From Takakia lepidozioides (taxonomy: Eukaryota > Streptophyta > Takakiopsida > Takakiales > Takakiaceae): a stretch of DNA of 60,000 bases. The position numbers were made by a program, and so were the translations under genes. The notes under the pieces are model-generated. The model was not told where the DNA came from and searched no databases. It saw only the letters and a list, made by a program, of their open reading frames with translations. Shown here in pieces: positions 11,181 to 22,485 of the stretch (position 1 is its first letter; each line of letters starts with the position of its first letter). The stretch is from the NCBI GenBank assembly GCA_030704615.1, contig CM060731.1:69918756-69978755 (forward strand). Direction: 5' to 3'.

Positions 11181-11603
11181 ATATCGTATGAGAGCCATGC
11201 ATGATAACTGACGTTCGTCAGTGAGGATGCTTCCCGGATATTCCGTAAGAAGAACGAGTGCTCAACCAGCATGCTGCCTAATATAATTGGTTTTACAAGC
11301 CCATGGGAGGGTGTGTGAACCCCTAGAAAAAAAACTATGCGACAGAAGACTAAGACAAAGTCGTTCTGCCGACTGGAGGACTAGTAGATAGTGCCAGTAA
11401 ATCATCCAGTCCAAGACCAAGCAATGCTAAAGCGCATACACTGCTCTTTTGCATGCAAAGAAGAAGAAGCCAAAAAAAAAGCCTTGCACATGTGCCTGAC
11501 TAGGGTTAAAATAAAGGAAAAAATAAGAGATAGATGGGGGTCGAGAGGGTAGGGTAGGCCATGAAACGGAACGCTGTGGAGATTGCGAAGTGGAACGGGG
11601 CTG
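11181..11603. other. Intergenic, upstream of an orphan exon
   Basis: No coding exon seen. A-rich runs at 11325-11340 and 11475-11490. A start ATG with a 30-codon frame at 11561 overlaps the next feature in another frame and shows no conservation I can judge. Confidence 0.3.
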
Positions 11604-11874
11604 ATGGTGGAGCTGATCAGGGGAGGTGGAGAGAGGCAACCGAGCCCGAATGAATTGAGAAGCTACCGATGGAAGTGGAGCCGCATTGCAAAAGACGAAC
11701 GGACATGTTTCCAGTTGATTTCGGATCTTTCAAATTCCGGAGAGGCTGAAGAGGAGACCTCTGTGTCCCTCCCAACAGCAGGGGAGTTTGTCTGCCCATA
11801 CACAGGTGAGGTCATCAGAGCAGCGACAAAGGATCCCATCCTTGCCCCAATTGGTGCGGAAGGCAGAGATGAGG
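11604..11874 (+). CDS. Orphan first exon of an unrecognised gene
   Basis: An open frame from ATG 11604 encodes about 90 residues (starts MVELIRGGGERQPSP, contains DERTCFQLISDLSN and EFVCPYTGEVIRAATKDP). It ends at a perfect GTAAGT donor at 11875. The composition is that of ordinary protein. A Cys-Pro-Tyr-Thr-Gly-Glu patch could be part of a zinc-binding or U-box-like fold, but I do not recognise the family. The 23-kb retroelement cluster begins 28 bp downstream. Either the remaining exons lie beyond the cluster and I could not find them, or the gene was cut off by it. Confidence 0.35.
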
Positions 11875-11902
11875 GTAAGTAGACGCTGAGGTTTCTTGGC
11901 AG

Positions 11903-12094
11903 TGTCGTGTGCATACATATCACTACACAACTACATCGCTATCCAAAACCACACAACACATGTGCACACCACACACTAGTATACCACTAATCCACCACTA
12001 GTCCAGCCACTAGTCCAACCACTAGGCTACAACTAGTCAGTCACTAGGCTACCACTATGCTGCCCACTATGGCAGTCACTAGTCCACACAATCG
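11903..12094. repeat. 192-bp direct repeat R1 (LTR-like)
   Basis: Starts TGTCGTGTGCATACA, ends GTCCACACA followed by ATCG, and is full of CACTAG words. It is about 97% identical to R2 (12412-12603), most differences being transitions. The TG...CA ends resemble a short LTR. Confidence 0.75.
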
Positions 12095-12411
12095 ATAAAG
12101 AAGAAGAATACAAGCACGAGCTCACAAATCTGAAGCATAAACTCATGCATATATAACCTCATCACTCAAATACAAGTCAAGCCAAGTGCACCCCACGCCA
12201 TGGGGAATCCACACTACGGCGCCATAGCTAGGCGCGGTGAGGCTCAACTCGAGAAAGATGAGTCTTCCGCGCTTGCCGTGAAGATAACCACTCCAGGGCC
12301 TAAATCTGCCTTGACCCCTGGATTGACACTTGGGCCAATCCCAAATATCAATATGTAAAAGCTAGCTATTTCCTAGCTAGTTTCACACTAGTGGTAAAAT
12401 AACTTGACAGC
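12095..12411 (-). mobile_element. 5'-truncated LINE copy: 3' UTR only
   Basis: 317 bp, with four differences that I can see from 28847-29163, where the same sequence directly follows the C-terminal codons of the LINE ORF2. It is therefore the 3' UTR of that LINE family. It lies exactly between the two 192-bp repeats R1 and R2. Confidence 0.75.
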
Positions 12412-12603
12412 TGTCGTGCGCATACATATCGCTACACAACTACATCGCTGTCCAAAACCACACAACACATGTGCATACCACACACTAGTATACCACTAAT
12501 CCACCACTAGTCCAGCCACTAGTCCAACCACTAGGCTACAACTAGTCAGTCACTAGGCTGCCACTATGCTGCCCACTATGGCAGTCACTAGTCCACACAA
12601 TCG
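12412..12603. repeat. 192-bp direct repeat R2 (LTR-like) next to a polypurine tract
   Basis: Same length and ends as R1. On its right is TCGCCCCCCTAGCT (12601-12614). Read on the minus strand this is a purine-rich tract directly before TGTGTGGAC, as at the PPT / 3'-LTR junction of the minus-strand gypsy element to the right. Confidence 0.7.
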
Positions 12604-15257
12604 CCCCCCTAGCTGGTGCTTAGGTCCCTCTAAGTCCAGGTAGCCACAAGATGTGATAGTGACCATAGCCTCACTAAGTCCTCCACCACTATCTCTACTA
12701 CACTCAAACTCGATAGATCAAGAGGCCGGGTGCAAGAGTTGCCCCATCGTTAATCGTCGTCTTGCAACCTGTGAACTTGAGCTTGGGATCTCATGTATTG
12801 ACTCCTATGAGTTTGGCCTCCCATGTCTTGTTAGCTGCCTCCAGTCATGTCCACTGCCACTATCCCAAGCAGTGTGGACACAACCAATCTCCGTCAGGAA
12901 CCTTCTCAAGAGGTGGTGTCAAGCATCCCATATGTCAACCCCTTGAGCATCGATCACACACCAGCAAGGTGGCTGCCCCTTGGCAGACCCACAGAGCATG
13001 CACCTCAAACCTGCAGGTACCACTGCCAAGTTTGGGTCAACTCTGCCATCGACATTAGGAAGGTGACATGGCGTACAATTACGCACATCATCCTTCCAAC
13101 TCATGCCATCCCGACCCTCTAAGATCAGGACCCCTGAGGGCAACACCTCTCGAACCCTCAGAATAACACGCCCTGCAGTAACATCCAGAGTCGTAGGAGC
13201 AGTCTGCTGCAAATAAACATAGTCACCAGGGCTAAACCTCCGAACCCCAGGACGATATCCTCCACCACGTATAGTGGCATACCTCAACGTATCACGGTGC
13301 TGTGCAATGGCAAGGTTCTCAAAAGCCATGGGCATGACTTTCTTGAACAACTCTGCACGCTGATCACATGCACGTACCCACACGTCCGGATCGTCAAGGT
13401 TAAGGACTTGAGCAGTGTCCCTACGAATGGCTGCAGGCAAATCCGGCTCTCGGCCAAATAGAAGGAAATATGGTGAGAAAGAGGCAAGTGATGCTTGTTT
13501 GCTGAACCTATAGCCCATGGCTAACCAAGGAACCTGAAGATCCCAATCTCCTAGGTGTCCCTTCTGCAAGCCATACTTGCGCAAACCCCTCTTCACCGTC
13601 TGATCAACTCTCTCTGCTAAGCCATCGGCCTCAGGATGATCCCGAGAAGTGGTGCGGTGGTCTATCAAGGCTTTATCACACAAAGCCTGAAACTCCCCCA
13701 AGAACTCTCTCCCTTGGTCCGTGAGTACCTCAGCTGGAGCACCAAATTGGCTAAGCACACGATCCAAGAATGCATACGCAGCCCCCTCACTAGCCTTGTC
13801 AGGCAATGGAACCAACTCAATCCACTTGGAGAAGTGCTCCACCATCACCAACACATATCTGTGGTGGCGCATAGTCAGTGGCAACGGTCTTGCGAAGTCA
13901 AGACTCCACCTGTAGCCCAATCCCATGATTGGTAAAGGATGCAACTGTGGTGTAGGGGCGTTGAATGAAGCACGCACCCTGTCACACACCATGCACCTAG
14001 CCACAAACTGTTGCACCTCTGTATGCATACCACGCCACCAATCTGCCCCTGCAGTAAACTGTGAGTACGTCGCACTCCAAAATGCCTCAACTCCTCATGG
14101 GCATGCCGCACTAACCGTGCACGCTGTGTGGGGTGAGGCACAATCCTCACCCGACCATCCTCCCACACTCGAAGTAGGTGTATCCCCTCCCACTTGAACC
14201 TCTTGGCTCGTTGCAGGATCCGATCCCTCTCCCTGGCAGTCACAGTTGCTGCCGTGTCTCCCGTGCGGAGGTAGTCCAACACAGCCGAATCCTCATGTAT
14301 ATCTCTGGCACCACCTGGCTCATCACTAGCCTCAGGGTCCTTAGACACTCCGTCTACAGTCATCCCTGTTGTAGGTCCAACCTGACCTCCCGATGCCAAG
14401 ATACACAAAAATGCAGATGCGTGCAATCCCGGCACCATCTCCTCGTCCGTCTCACCATGCCACCGAGCTCATGTGTCATCCTGCTGGCTCATGCATGGAT
14501 TGCGACTCAATCCATCCGCATCCCGATTGACCAAACCTGGTCGATGCACAACCTGAAAGTCATATTCCTGGAGTATGAGTGCCCACCGTGCAAGCTTCCC
14601 CGTAAGCTTGTCTGACTCCATCAACCACTTGAGTGGCTGGTGATCCGTGACAAGGGTGAAAAGATTGTCGTATAAATAGCACCTGAAGTGTGCCACGGCC
14701 CACACTGCAGCTAAGCACTCTCCCTCATATGAGCTGTACTTAGCCTCTGCAGCGTTGTTCGAGCGGCTAGCATAAGCCACTGCGAACTCTCTTCCTTCAT
14801 CATCCACCTGTGTGAGCACCGCTCCAAGCCCCAGCATGCTCCAATCCGTATGCAGCTGAAAGGGACGCCCCCTGATAGGTCGTCTCAGGATAGGCGCCGA
14901 GATCAACCTCGCCTTGAGCTCTTGAAAAACTCGTTCCTGCTCATCTTCCCACTGCTACTCCTGGTCCACCTTGTTCAGCTTGGTTAGAGCCTTGGCAATG
15001 GTACTAAATCCCTTGACAAACCGTCTATAATAGTTTGCCAACCCCATGAAAGCTCGAACTCGGCTCACATCCGTGGGGCGTGGAATTTGTGCAATGGCCT
15101 CTACCTTAGTCTGTTGTACCCCCAATCCTCCAGGATATATCATGTGACCCAGATACTCAATCTGGTTGTGGAAAAACTTGCACTTCCCCGGATGCAACTT
15201 CAATCCGAGCGCTCTCAAGCGCTCCAATACCACCTGAAGGTGTCTCTCAGGCACGGC
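12604..15257 (-). mobile_element. Truncated Ty3/gypsy element, pol 3' half
   Basis: Reading leftward: end of RT (15254-14955, KCKFFHNQIEYLGHMI and FMGLANYYRRFVKGFS), RNase H (14906-14469, HTDWSMLGLGAVLTQ, VTDHQPLKWL, DADGLSRNP), integrase zinc region (about 14200-13990) and integrase core (14028-12919). The core has catalytic D in SLDF, D in LTDQG and E in GLAERV. The frame shifts between the zinc region and the core. There is no chromodomain; the C-terminus carries a CMLCGSAKGQPPCWC motif reminiscent of the first half of a PHD finger. RT palm, protease and gag are missing: the element is cut at 15257, where a minisatellite begins. Dead copy. Confidence 0.85.
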
Positions 15258-15530
15258 CTGTCACAGCCCCTCACAGCCCATCACAGCCCTAAAGGCCACG
15301 GGCACAGCCTGTCACAGCCCCAAAAGGCCACCGGCACAGCCCCCAAGGCCACCGGCGTAGCCCGTCACAGGCCCTCACAGCCCGTCACGACCCCGAAGGC
15401 CAGCGGCACAGGCCCTCACAGGCCCTCACAGCCCGTCACAGCCCCGAAGGCCACCGGCGCAGCCCGGCACAGCCCCTCGCAGCCCGTCAAAGCCCCCAAG
15501 GCCACAGGGACAGCCCGTCACAGCCCCATC
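15258..15530. repeat. GC-rich minisatellite
   Basis: Head-to-tail variants of CACAGCCCGTCACAGCCCC followed by (G/A)AAGGCCACCGG, about seven imperfect units of 20-50 bp with internal CACAGCCC steps. It starts exactly where the gypsy RT frame breaks off. Confidence 0.85.
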
Positions 15531-16837
15531 CATGGCCGCTCTGGCTGTTTAGCCATTTCTCCAAGGGGTTTAGCCACGCCAAGCTAGGGTTTGTGTCTCT
15601 TGGACTCTAGGCTTCTTTCCACCGAGCTATGGCGGCTGTGAGGAAATCAGCAAGGTATTCTTGTTCTTTCGGCTCCCACACACCACCATAGTAGCCCTAA
15701 GCCATGAGGTGGTTGCCACAAACCAAGCCTTCTTTCTCACTTAGCCTCCCCAAACACGCCACTAAACTCAATGGCAAACAACCAAGCCCTGCTGGTTCCC
15801 AGCCCTTGTGAGCACTCATTCAAGCACTCTCCTTGGCCATATCATCTATCTTAGAGCCTATTCCAGCCCCCTACACCTGCTGCTTCAAGAGTTGCGCTCT
15901 CTTCAAGCTTGAAGTTGAAACCCCAACTCACATAGGCCCTACAAGTGCTTTTCTTTCACTCCAAGTGGAAACCAGCCCTAGACCTTCCATTCTAGCTCTC
16001 TAAAGCTTGAAAACAAGAGCCTCAATGGGCTGAAGGCATGCTCTACACATGCCCCACTCTCACCATAAGAGAATCAGCTCCTTTGCTTCATTTCTTGCAC
16101 CCACAAACCTGAAAATACAAGCTTCAGCAAGCTGAAAGCATGCTCCACATGCCCTACAGGGAAACCAGCCCCTTCCTTCCTTTCTTGCACTCCCACACCT
16201 GAAAGTGCAAGCCTTCACCAGGCTGATAGCATGCTCCACACATGCATTATCCTCACATAAAGGAAGTCAGCCCTTCCCTCTTCCTTGCTTGCCTTCCAAG
16301 CTTGAAGATGGAAGCTTCAATGAGCTGAATACATGCTCCACACATGCAACCTCTTCACACAAGAGATATCAGCCCCCTATCTTGGCTCCTTGGCTCATTG
16401 ATGCTCTCTAAGACAAGACTAAGTACTCCACAGCCTTTGCCAAGCTCCTGAAACCCTAAGGCTTATATTTCCAGCCACAAGACACTTCTATTGTGGTGCA
16501 AGAGCTCTTCTTCCAAGCTCTGAAACCCTAGGTGCACATTCCATGGCCTTGCAGCACCTCTTAGCTCATGTTCCAGCCCTGCTCTTGCCATGACAAGAGC
16601 CCTCTCAATGCTGAAGCTTGAGATTGAAACCCAATCTCACCATACTCCACAAAGTGCACTGATTTGCCCCAAGCCAAATCAGCCCTTTCGCTTGGTCTTG
16701 CAATCCTTCACACAATGAAAGCTCGCAATCCCAAGTCCAGTTCTCAGCTTCGCCACCAAAGCCACTATAACTTGCTCTTGACTGGTCCTCTTCCCAATCG
16801 TGCTTGCTCATGCATGTACACAATCTGAAACCATCAA
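15531..16837. repeat. Non-coding DNA with degenerate ~100-bp repeats, split by the chromovirus insertion
   Basis: Between about 15990 and 16390 a unit recurs four times: a Cys-codon-free CTGAAA.T.CAAGC word, then AGCTGAA.GCATGCTCCACA, then CATGC, then a spacer ending in TCAGCCC. The rest (15531-15990, 16390-16832) is rich in AAACCCTA and CCAGCC words. No coding frame is convincing. It may be the untranslated part of the older element into which the chromovirus inserted at ATCAA (16833-16837); the other side of that target continues at 28641. Confidence 0.5.
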
Positions 16838-17563
16838 TGTCGCGGCCCTTTGCCTTGAGAGCAGGGGGTCGGGACACATAAGGGGCTGCCCCTGTGGTGG
16901 GGGCAGCGGCAGTGATAGGTATGGGGGGCTGAAGCACCCTTGAGTGCCCAAGGCACTCAGGGAAGCGGAGGCGCTCACTAGGTGGAACCCCGCACACCGG
17001 GTTGCGGTGGGGGTGGCTCCACAAGGGGTGGTGGTAGCTTAGCGGGACTTAGTGGGGGTGGCATAGGACTCACCATGGGGGCGGAGAACTCGTGGTGGGA
17101 GTCGTGGGGAGTCTGGGGACTCATCACAGTCCATAGGGCCATGGTGAGTGGGCCAAGACTCACCGCGACTCATCACCGGGAGTCGAGGGTTTCCGTGGTG
17201 GTTCGCCATAAAATGGCATGGCTGGTTGTGAAACCCCCGCGGACAGCTACAGAAGTATATATAGGGAGTAGTAACCCCGAGAACGGTGCAAGCCCGTTGG
17301 TGACCAAAAACTAGTGAGTAAGCGAGCGAGCCGGAAAGCGACCAAAGAGTGGGGAGCTGTTCCGGACTGCCATCTACCAAAGGGAATTCCCGCTAGTTCC
17401 AAATCGGTGGAGGGTTCTTTGGGAGAACAAAGGGGGACCGTTATGCCCCGGTGAGCAGCCGAAGCTCCAAGTTGGCCCGGCGGCCAGGTTGGGAGTCAGG
17501 CGCGCGCATCAAAGCGAGTAACTATGACTTGAGGGGGAGCTTACCGAAGTGAGGTGCGCGACA
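16838..17563 (+). repeat. 5' LTR of element A
   Basis: 726 bp, TGTCGCGG...GCGCGACA. A TATATATAG promoter-like word is near 17256. Matches 27909-28635 and, inverted, 25087-25812. Confidence 0.92.
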
Positions 17564-17564
17564 C

Positions 17565-17577
17565 TTGGTATCAGAGC
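17565..17577 (+). other. Primer-binding site of element A
   Basis: TTGGTATCAGAGC, one nt after the LTR, complements the 3' end of initiator tRNA-Met, the usual primer in plant gypsy elements. B has the same site inverted at about 25073-25085. Confidence 0.9.
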
Positions 17578-17618
17578 TTAGAGTTGAGTACGCGATCGTC
17601 CTTGGGATTGGCCTCATC

Positions 17619-19864
17619 ATGGGGTCGGGCAAGCCGAAGCGAAAGCGGAACGGCCCAAAAGATGATGATCCTAGTGAGCCCGATGGGGGCGACGTGTCAC
17701 CGAGGCGGCCGTTTGAGGAAGCGATGCATGTTTCCGAAAATGAGGCCGCTCAAGAGCGGGAGGAATCCGAGGAGTCGGAGCCCGAGGAATCCTTGAGAGC
17801 TCCGACAAACCAAGAGATGCCTCCCATGTCGACAGCCTTTTGGGAAGGGTTGTTGTGCGCAGTTTGGTGGGATGTTGAAAGAAGTGTTGAAGGCGGCTAA
17901 TGCCACTTCCACTAAGGCAAAGTTTAAGATGAAGCCTAAGGAACCCGGCACCTTCGAGGGCGTCCGAAATTGGAAGGCACTCAACACCTGGCTCCTGGAG
18001 CTAGAGCAGTACTTCCGGGCAGCCAAGTTGAGTGACGAGGATCGGGTGGAAGTGGCTCCCACCTATTTGAGGGGCTATGCTCAACAATGGTGGCAGAAAC
18101 GCCTTCACGACCGAGGTCCAAGCCCGGAAACCTTGAACTGGAGTAGGTTCAAGGAATTGATGAAGAGACAGTTTGTGCCCCTCAACGCGTCCTGGCTTGC
18201 CCGGGACAAGATGAGGAATTTGAAGCAAACAGATGACATTCGGGGGTATGTCCAGGCTTTCAATGTGCTATTGCTCGAAGTCGCGGACATGGCAGAACCA
18301 GAAATGGTCTTCAACTTTGTGGCGGGACTGGCCCTATGGGCCAGACGGAAGTTGGAGGAGAAGCCACCCAAGACTTTGAACGAGGCAATTGAGAGGGCTG
18401 AATGTTTCTCGGATGTCCCTAGGGGTGAGAGACAAGGTCGTACGGAGCTGAACCACAAGAAGACCCGGCGGGAAGGTGACTCCTTCCGACCGGAAAAGAA
18501 GTGGGATAGGCCACGCGGAGACAATGGCACATGGAAATCGAAGGGAGGTCCTTCACACGTCAAGGCGGCACCCGGTGCTTCAAAAGGAAAAGCGGGTGGA
18601 GCGGCTTATGGCGGACAGAAGGCGACCTTTGATGGAGTGTGTTTCAATCGCGGGGAGCCCGGGCACATGGCCAATAAGTGCACGAAACCTCGACAATTGA
18701 ACATGACTCGGGCAACCATGGAGCTGTCGAAAGATACCATCAGTCGCTTGGTGGAAGCGGTGGTCGCCAAGACTTGCAAGGTAGGCAACTATTCTTGTGA
18801 GTTGTATCAGGAAACTGGCCCCCTGCGTAAAGGGACTCAGTTATTGTTCGTGGATGGGATAATATCCGGAACTAACGTGTCGTTGTTGGTGGACACAGGA
18901 GCGTCGCACTCCTTCATGACGCCGGCGGCGGCGCGAAAGTTGGGACTCCCGACAAGTGACGTGGGGGCCTCTATTGAGGTGCGTTCTGCCAAAGGAGAAC
19001 CACAGATGGCGACAAGGTTGGCGTTTGATGTTCCTCTTCAACTGGGGAGTTGGGAGGGATGTGAGAACTTCACCTGCGAGATCGATGGAGTGGATCTCAT
19101 TTTGGGGATGACCTTTTTGAGCAAATCCGGAGCGGTCATAGATGGCCGCAAGAGAGTAGTCACGCTGCCATGTGGGAATGGTGGCGAGGTCTTACGAGTG
19201 TCGGAAACGCCCAAATCCGTGGGGAGGGCGAATAAACCTTCTGTCAGCAAAGGAGTGGGCCGTGGAGGAGGCACACGAGCCCCAGTTTTTGCTGTACATT
19301 AGAGAAGTGAAAGGAGAAGGCGAAGGGGAGCCGAGCCCAGATTGGATCAAGGGGGTTTTGGAGAAATACCAGGATATGATGTCGGAGGATTTACCAAGCG
19401 GCTTGCCACCGCAAAGAGGAGTTGACCACAAGATTGAGGTGATACCGGGATCGGAACCGCCTGCCAAGGCACCCTACCGGTTGAGCCACAGGGAGTTGGT
19501 CGAGCTGAAGACTCAGCTCAAGGATCTAATGTCAAAGGGGTACATCCGGCCGAGTAAGTCACCTTACGGAGCCCCGGTGCTATTCGCAGACAAGAAGGTT
19601 GGGACGCTGCGGATGTGTGTCGATTACAGGGCTTTGAATAAGGTGACTATTAAAAACCGGTACCCTTTGCCAAGGATCGACGATCTTTTCGACCGGTTGG
19701 CAGGAGCGAAGTGTTTCAGCCGGATCGACTTGCGCTCCGGCTATCATCAAATTCGGGTGGCGGAAGGAGATGAGGAGAAGACCGCGTGCAGGACAAGGTA
19801 TGGTTCATATGAGTTCTTGGTGATGCATTTTGGGCTCACTAATGCACCTGCAACCTTTAGCACG
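17619..19864 (+). pseudogene. gag-protease-RT (5' half of pol) of element A, broken
   Basis: Start ATG 17619 ([11 protein letters not shown], a basic then acidic N-terminus). Relative to copy B there is a one-base insertion near 17855 and one extra G near 19221, which split the polyprotein into three frames. Gag has the retrotransposon gag fold ([31 protein letters not shown]). Its zinc knuckle reads CFNRGEPGHMANKC, so the second Cys is replaced by Arg; B keeps [14 protein letters not shown]. The protease active site is LLVDTGASHSF. RT starts with [20 protein letters not shown] and stops before the YxDD motif, where B begins. Confidence 0.88.
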
Positions 19865-19928
19865 CCCACGATAGGGGCAGCCCCTCATGTGTCCCGACCC
19901 CCTGCCCTCAAGGCAAAGGGCCGCGACA

Positions 19929-20833
19929 CACACCCCTACCAACAGGGAGTCGATGTCCTCATCGACTTGTCCATTTTGTAGAAACGAACATCCAAGTTGT
20001 GGCGTCCCACATCAAGGAGTTTGTTTCCGTACCATGGCGTCCCATGGCAAAAAACCAAACCCCACACTTGACTCTACTCTCCACTAGCTAGTTCGGCCGA
20101 CTTCCTCCAAGTCCCGGCCAAGGGTGGAGCCTCTCCAGCTCCTCCCAGTGCACTCTTCTTGGCCTATTTCAAGGCCAAGGAACGATCCTCCCCGAGGATC
20201 GAATCGCCTTACTGCAACATCATTGCTTGCGACCGCTCATGATGCCGCTTTTGGCATCACCTTGAGCAAGGGTTCACCTGGAACCCTCTTTGACTAGGAA
20301 GATAACCTTGAACAAACCGTGCGCCCCAATCACTACAATTGGGTCCGCCTTGGAATGCTGGCCTGAGGTACGGGAACACGCCGAAGCCGCACTACGGCTT
20401 CGTCCGAGGCTACACGATTATAGTACGTGAACGGAAGCACGTAGCTTCCGCGTTAACCCGCACTACAAGGCAACCCCCTCGGTAGCGCAGTTATAGTACG
20501 CGCACGCGCCAGATGCGCACTAGCACGTGAACTCCCAAAGAAGGCGCAAGTTTCCTTGCCCCTTGGATGGGGGTCACCCGATTTTGGCACTACGCAAACA
20601 CACGATTAACCCAATTTACCTCTCCCACTTTTGTAAGCTAGCATGCATTCTACACACTAGCCAACCACACCATGCATCACCATTCCAAACAAAATAGGAC
20701 GCACAAAATTTGGAACCCATTTCCTTTATAACAAATTTTTGTACAATACAAGGTTTTGCAATCGGATTCCTAAGCTAGCTAAGCCGGGCTAAGCATGCAT
20801 TTCCTCCCCCACGCTCCAAGGTTGATGTCCCCA
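19929..20833 (-). other. 3' non-coding region of element B
   Basis: The counterpart of 27005-27908 in A, inverted. It contains TAGCTAG words and short inverted repeats, and no coding frame. In this family the stretch between pol and the 3' LTR is about 0.9 kb. Confidence 0.75.
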
Positions 20834-22441
20834 TCAACGCTTTTTCCGCTTTTTAGGTCGCCCTTCGAAAGCTGCAACCGCCTCGGATGCGTTTCCCATT
20901 TCTGAGGCACGCACCCAAGATGCCTCCACAAGATGATAGCCCTTCCATTTGACGAGATACTCCGTTTTTCGGTTCTTGAACCTCCTCGACTTAAGTATTG
21001 CCTCCACCTCGTACTCAGGTTCATTTTCATGATCCAACAGCATAGGTGGCGGACGCAACACTTGATGCCGATTCGGGCGCGCTTCATCTTTGAAGTAAGG
21101 CTTCAAAAGGGAGACATGGAATACTGGGTGCACCTTGCTGTTTGCCGGTAGCTCCAATTCATACACATCCTCATTCATAACCTTCCGAATGCGAAAAGGT
21201 CCCGCATACGGAGGTACAAACTTCGGACTCACTTCCGGAGGTAGTCGGAAATTCTTGATGTTCAACCAGACCTCCGTGCCTGCCTCAAACTTCACTTCCC
21301 TCCGCTTCCGATTTGCCTGCCTTTCATACCATTTCCTAGCTTTGGCAATGTTGTACTTTGTGAGCTTCAACAAACGCTCGCGTTCTTCCAGTACCGCCGC
21401 TACTGCCGGTTCCTCAACGTCCTGGGCGGCCCAACTTGTCGGCACCAGAGGTGCTTTTCCATAGACCAATACAAAAGGGGAAACTCCTGTTGCGGAGTGT
21501 TCTGTGTTATTATAACAGAACTCTGCCGCGTCTAAGTGTTCCACCCAGTCTGTTTGGTCTGCCGACACGTAATTCCGCAAGATCTGCTTCACTACGGAAT
21601 TCACTCTTTCTGTTTGGCCGTCGGTTGTAGGTCGGAAGGCGGTGCTCATCTTCAGCCTCATCCCCATCTTCTTCCAAAGTGCTCTCCAAAATTTACTCGT
21701 AAACTTTGGATCGCGGTCCGAGACAATATCCTTCGGGACTCCATGATGCTTTAAGACGTGGGCGAAGTAAAGTCGCCCTGTCTCCTGCGCCGTTGCCGTC
21801 TCCTTGGTGGGGATGAAATGGCCCATTTTACTGAACCTATCCACCACCACCATGATTGCATCGAATCCTTTTGAGAGCGGCATAGCAGTCATGAAATCCA
21901 TCGAGACGCTTTCCCAAGTTCTCTCTGGAATCGGCAAGGGTTGTAACAGCCCCGCTTGCTTTTTGTACTCGCTCCGGTTTTGTTGGCATGTGGTGCATGT
22001 CTTGACATACTCCTCTGCCTCCTCCCTCAGTTTGGGTCAGAAATACTCTTTCTTCAAGAGTGCCGCTGTGCGCTTGGCTCCGCCGTGGCCCGCAAGCGGG
22101 CTATCATGGCATTCTCTCAAGAGGCTATCTCTGATCCCTCCCTTCGGCACGTAGAGACGCTTTTGCTTATACCGGAGCAACCCATTTTGCAAGTGGAACT
22201 GCGATTTAACCCCCATTCTCAAGTCCTGCATCACGGACTTTGCCAGCTCATCCTTCCGGCAAGCCTTCCGGATCTTCCTTTGGAGCACCGTCTCGCCCTT
22301 GTACACCAACAAGAGCTGCTGCTTTCTACTTAAAGCATCGGCCGTTGTCTCGTCCCGGTTTGTACTGGATATCCACGTCGAATACTGCCAAAGTATCTTG
22401 CCACCTAAGTTGTTTTGGGGGCAACTTGGGCTGCATGGCAA
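20834..22441 (-). pseudogene. Integrase with C-terminal chromodomain of element B
   Basis: 22441-22037 holds the RNase H end and the integrase zinc region (ECHDSPLAGHGGAKRTAALL). Frame is kept into the core, but TGA at 22039-22037 replaces a Trp codon (A has TGG there). The core (21937 on) has catalytic D in SMDFMTAM, D in VSDRDPKF and E in GQTERVNSVV. A chromodomain (EYEVEAILKSRRF, YLVKWKGYHLVEASW) and a KKRKKR tail follow. Chromodomains of this retrovirus-like lineage direct integration to heterochromatin. Confidence 0.88.
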
Positions 22442-22485
22442 AATACTTCACCGTGACATTGTCCGTGAACACCTTGCGCCAGAGC

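Noticed and set aside
11980-12090. Many CACTAG words taken as CACTA-transposon subterminal repeats
   Set aside because: They lie inside the TG...CA-ended R repeats beside a polypurine tract, which fits an LTR better.
16982-17314. Open frame in the A 5' LTR (and its twins at 25.4 and 28.1 kb)
   Set aside because: It repeats in every LTR copy and is Gly/Val-rich by base composition; it lies upstream of the PBS and is not part of the polyprotein.
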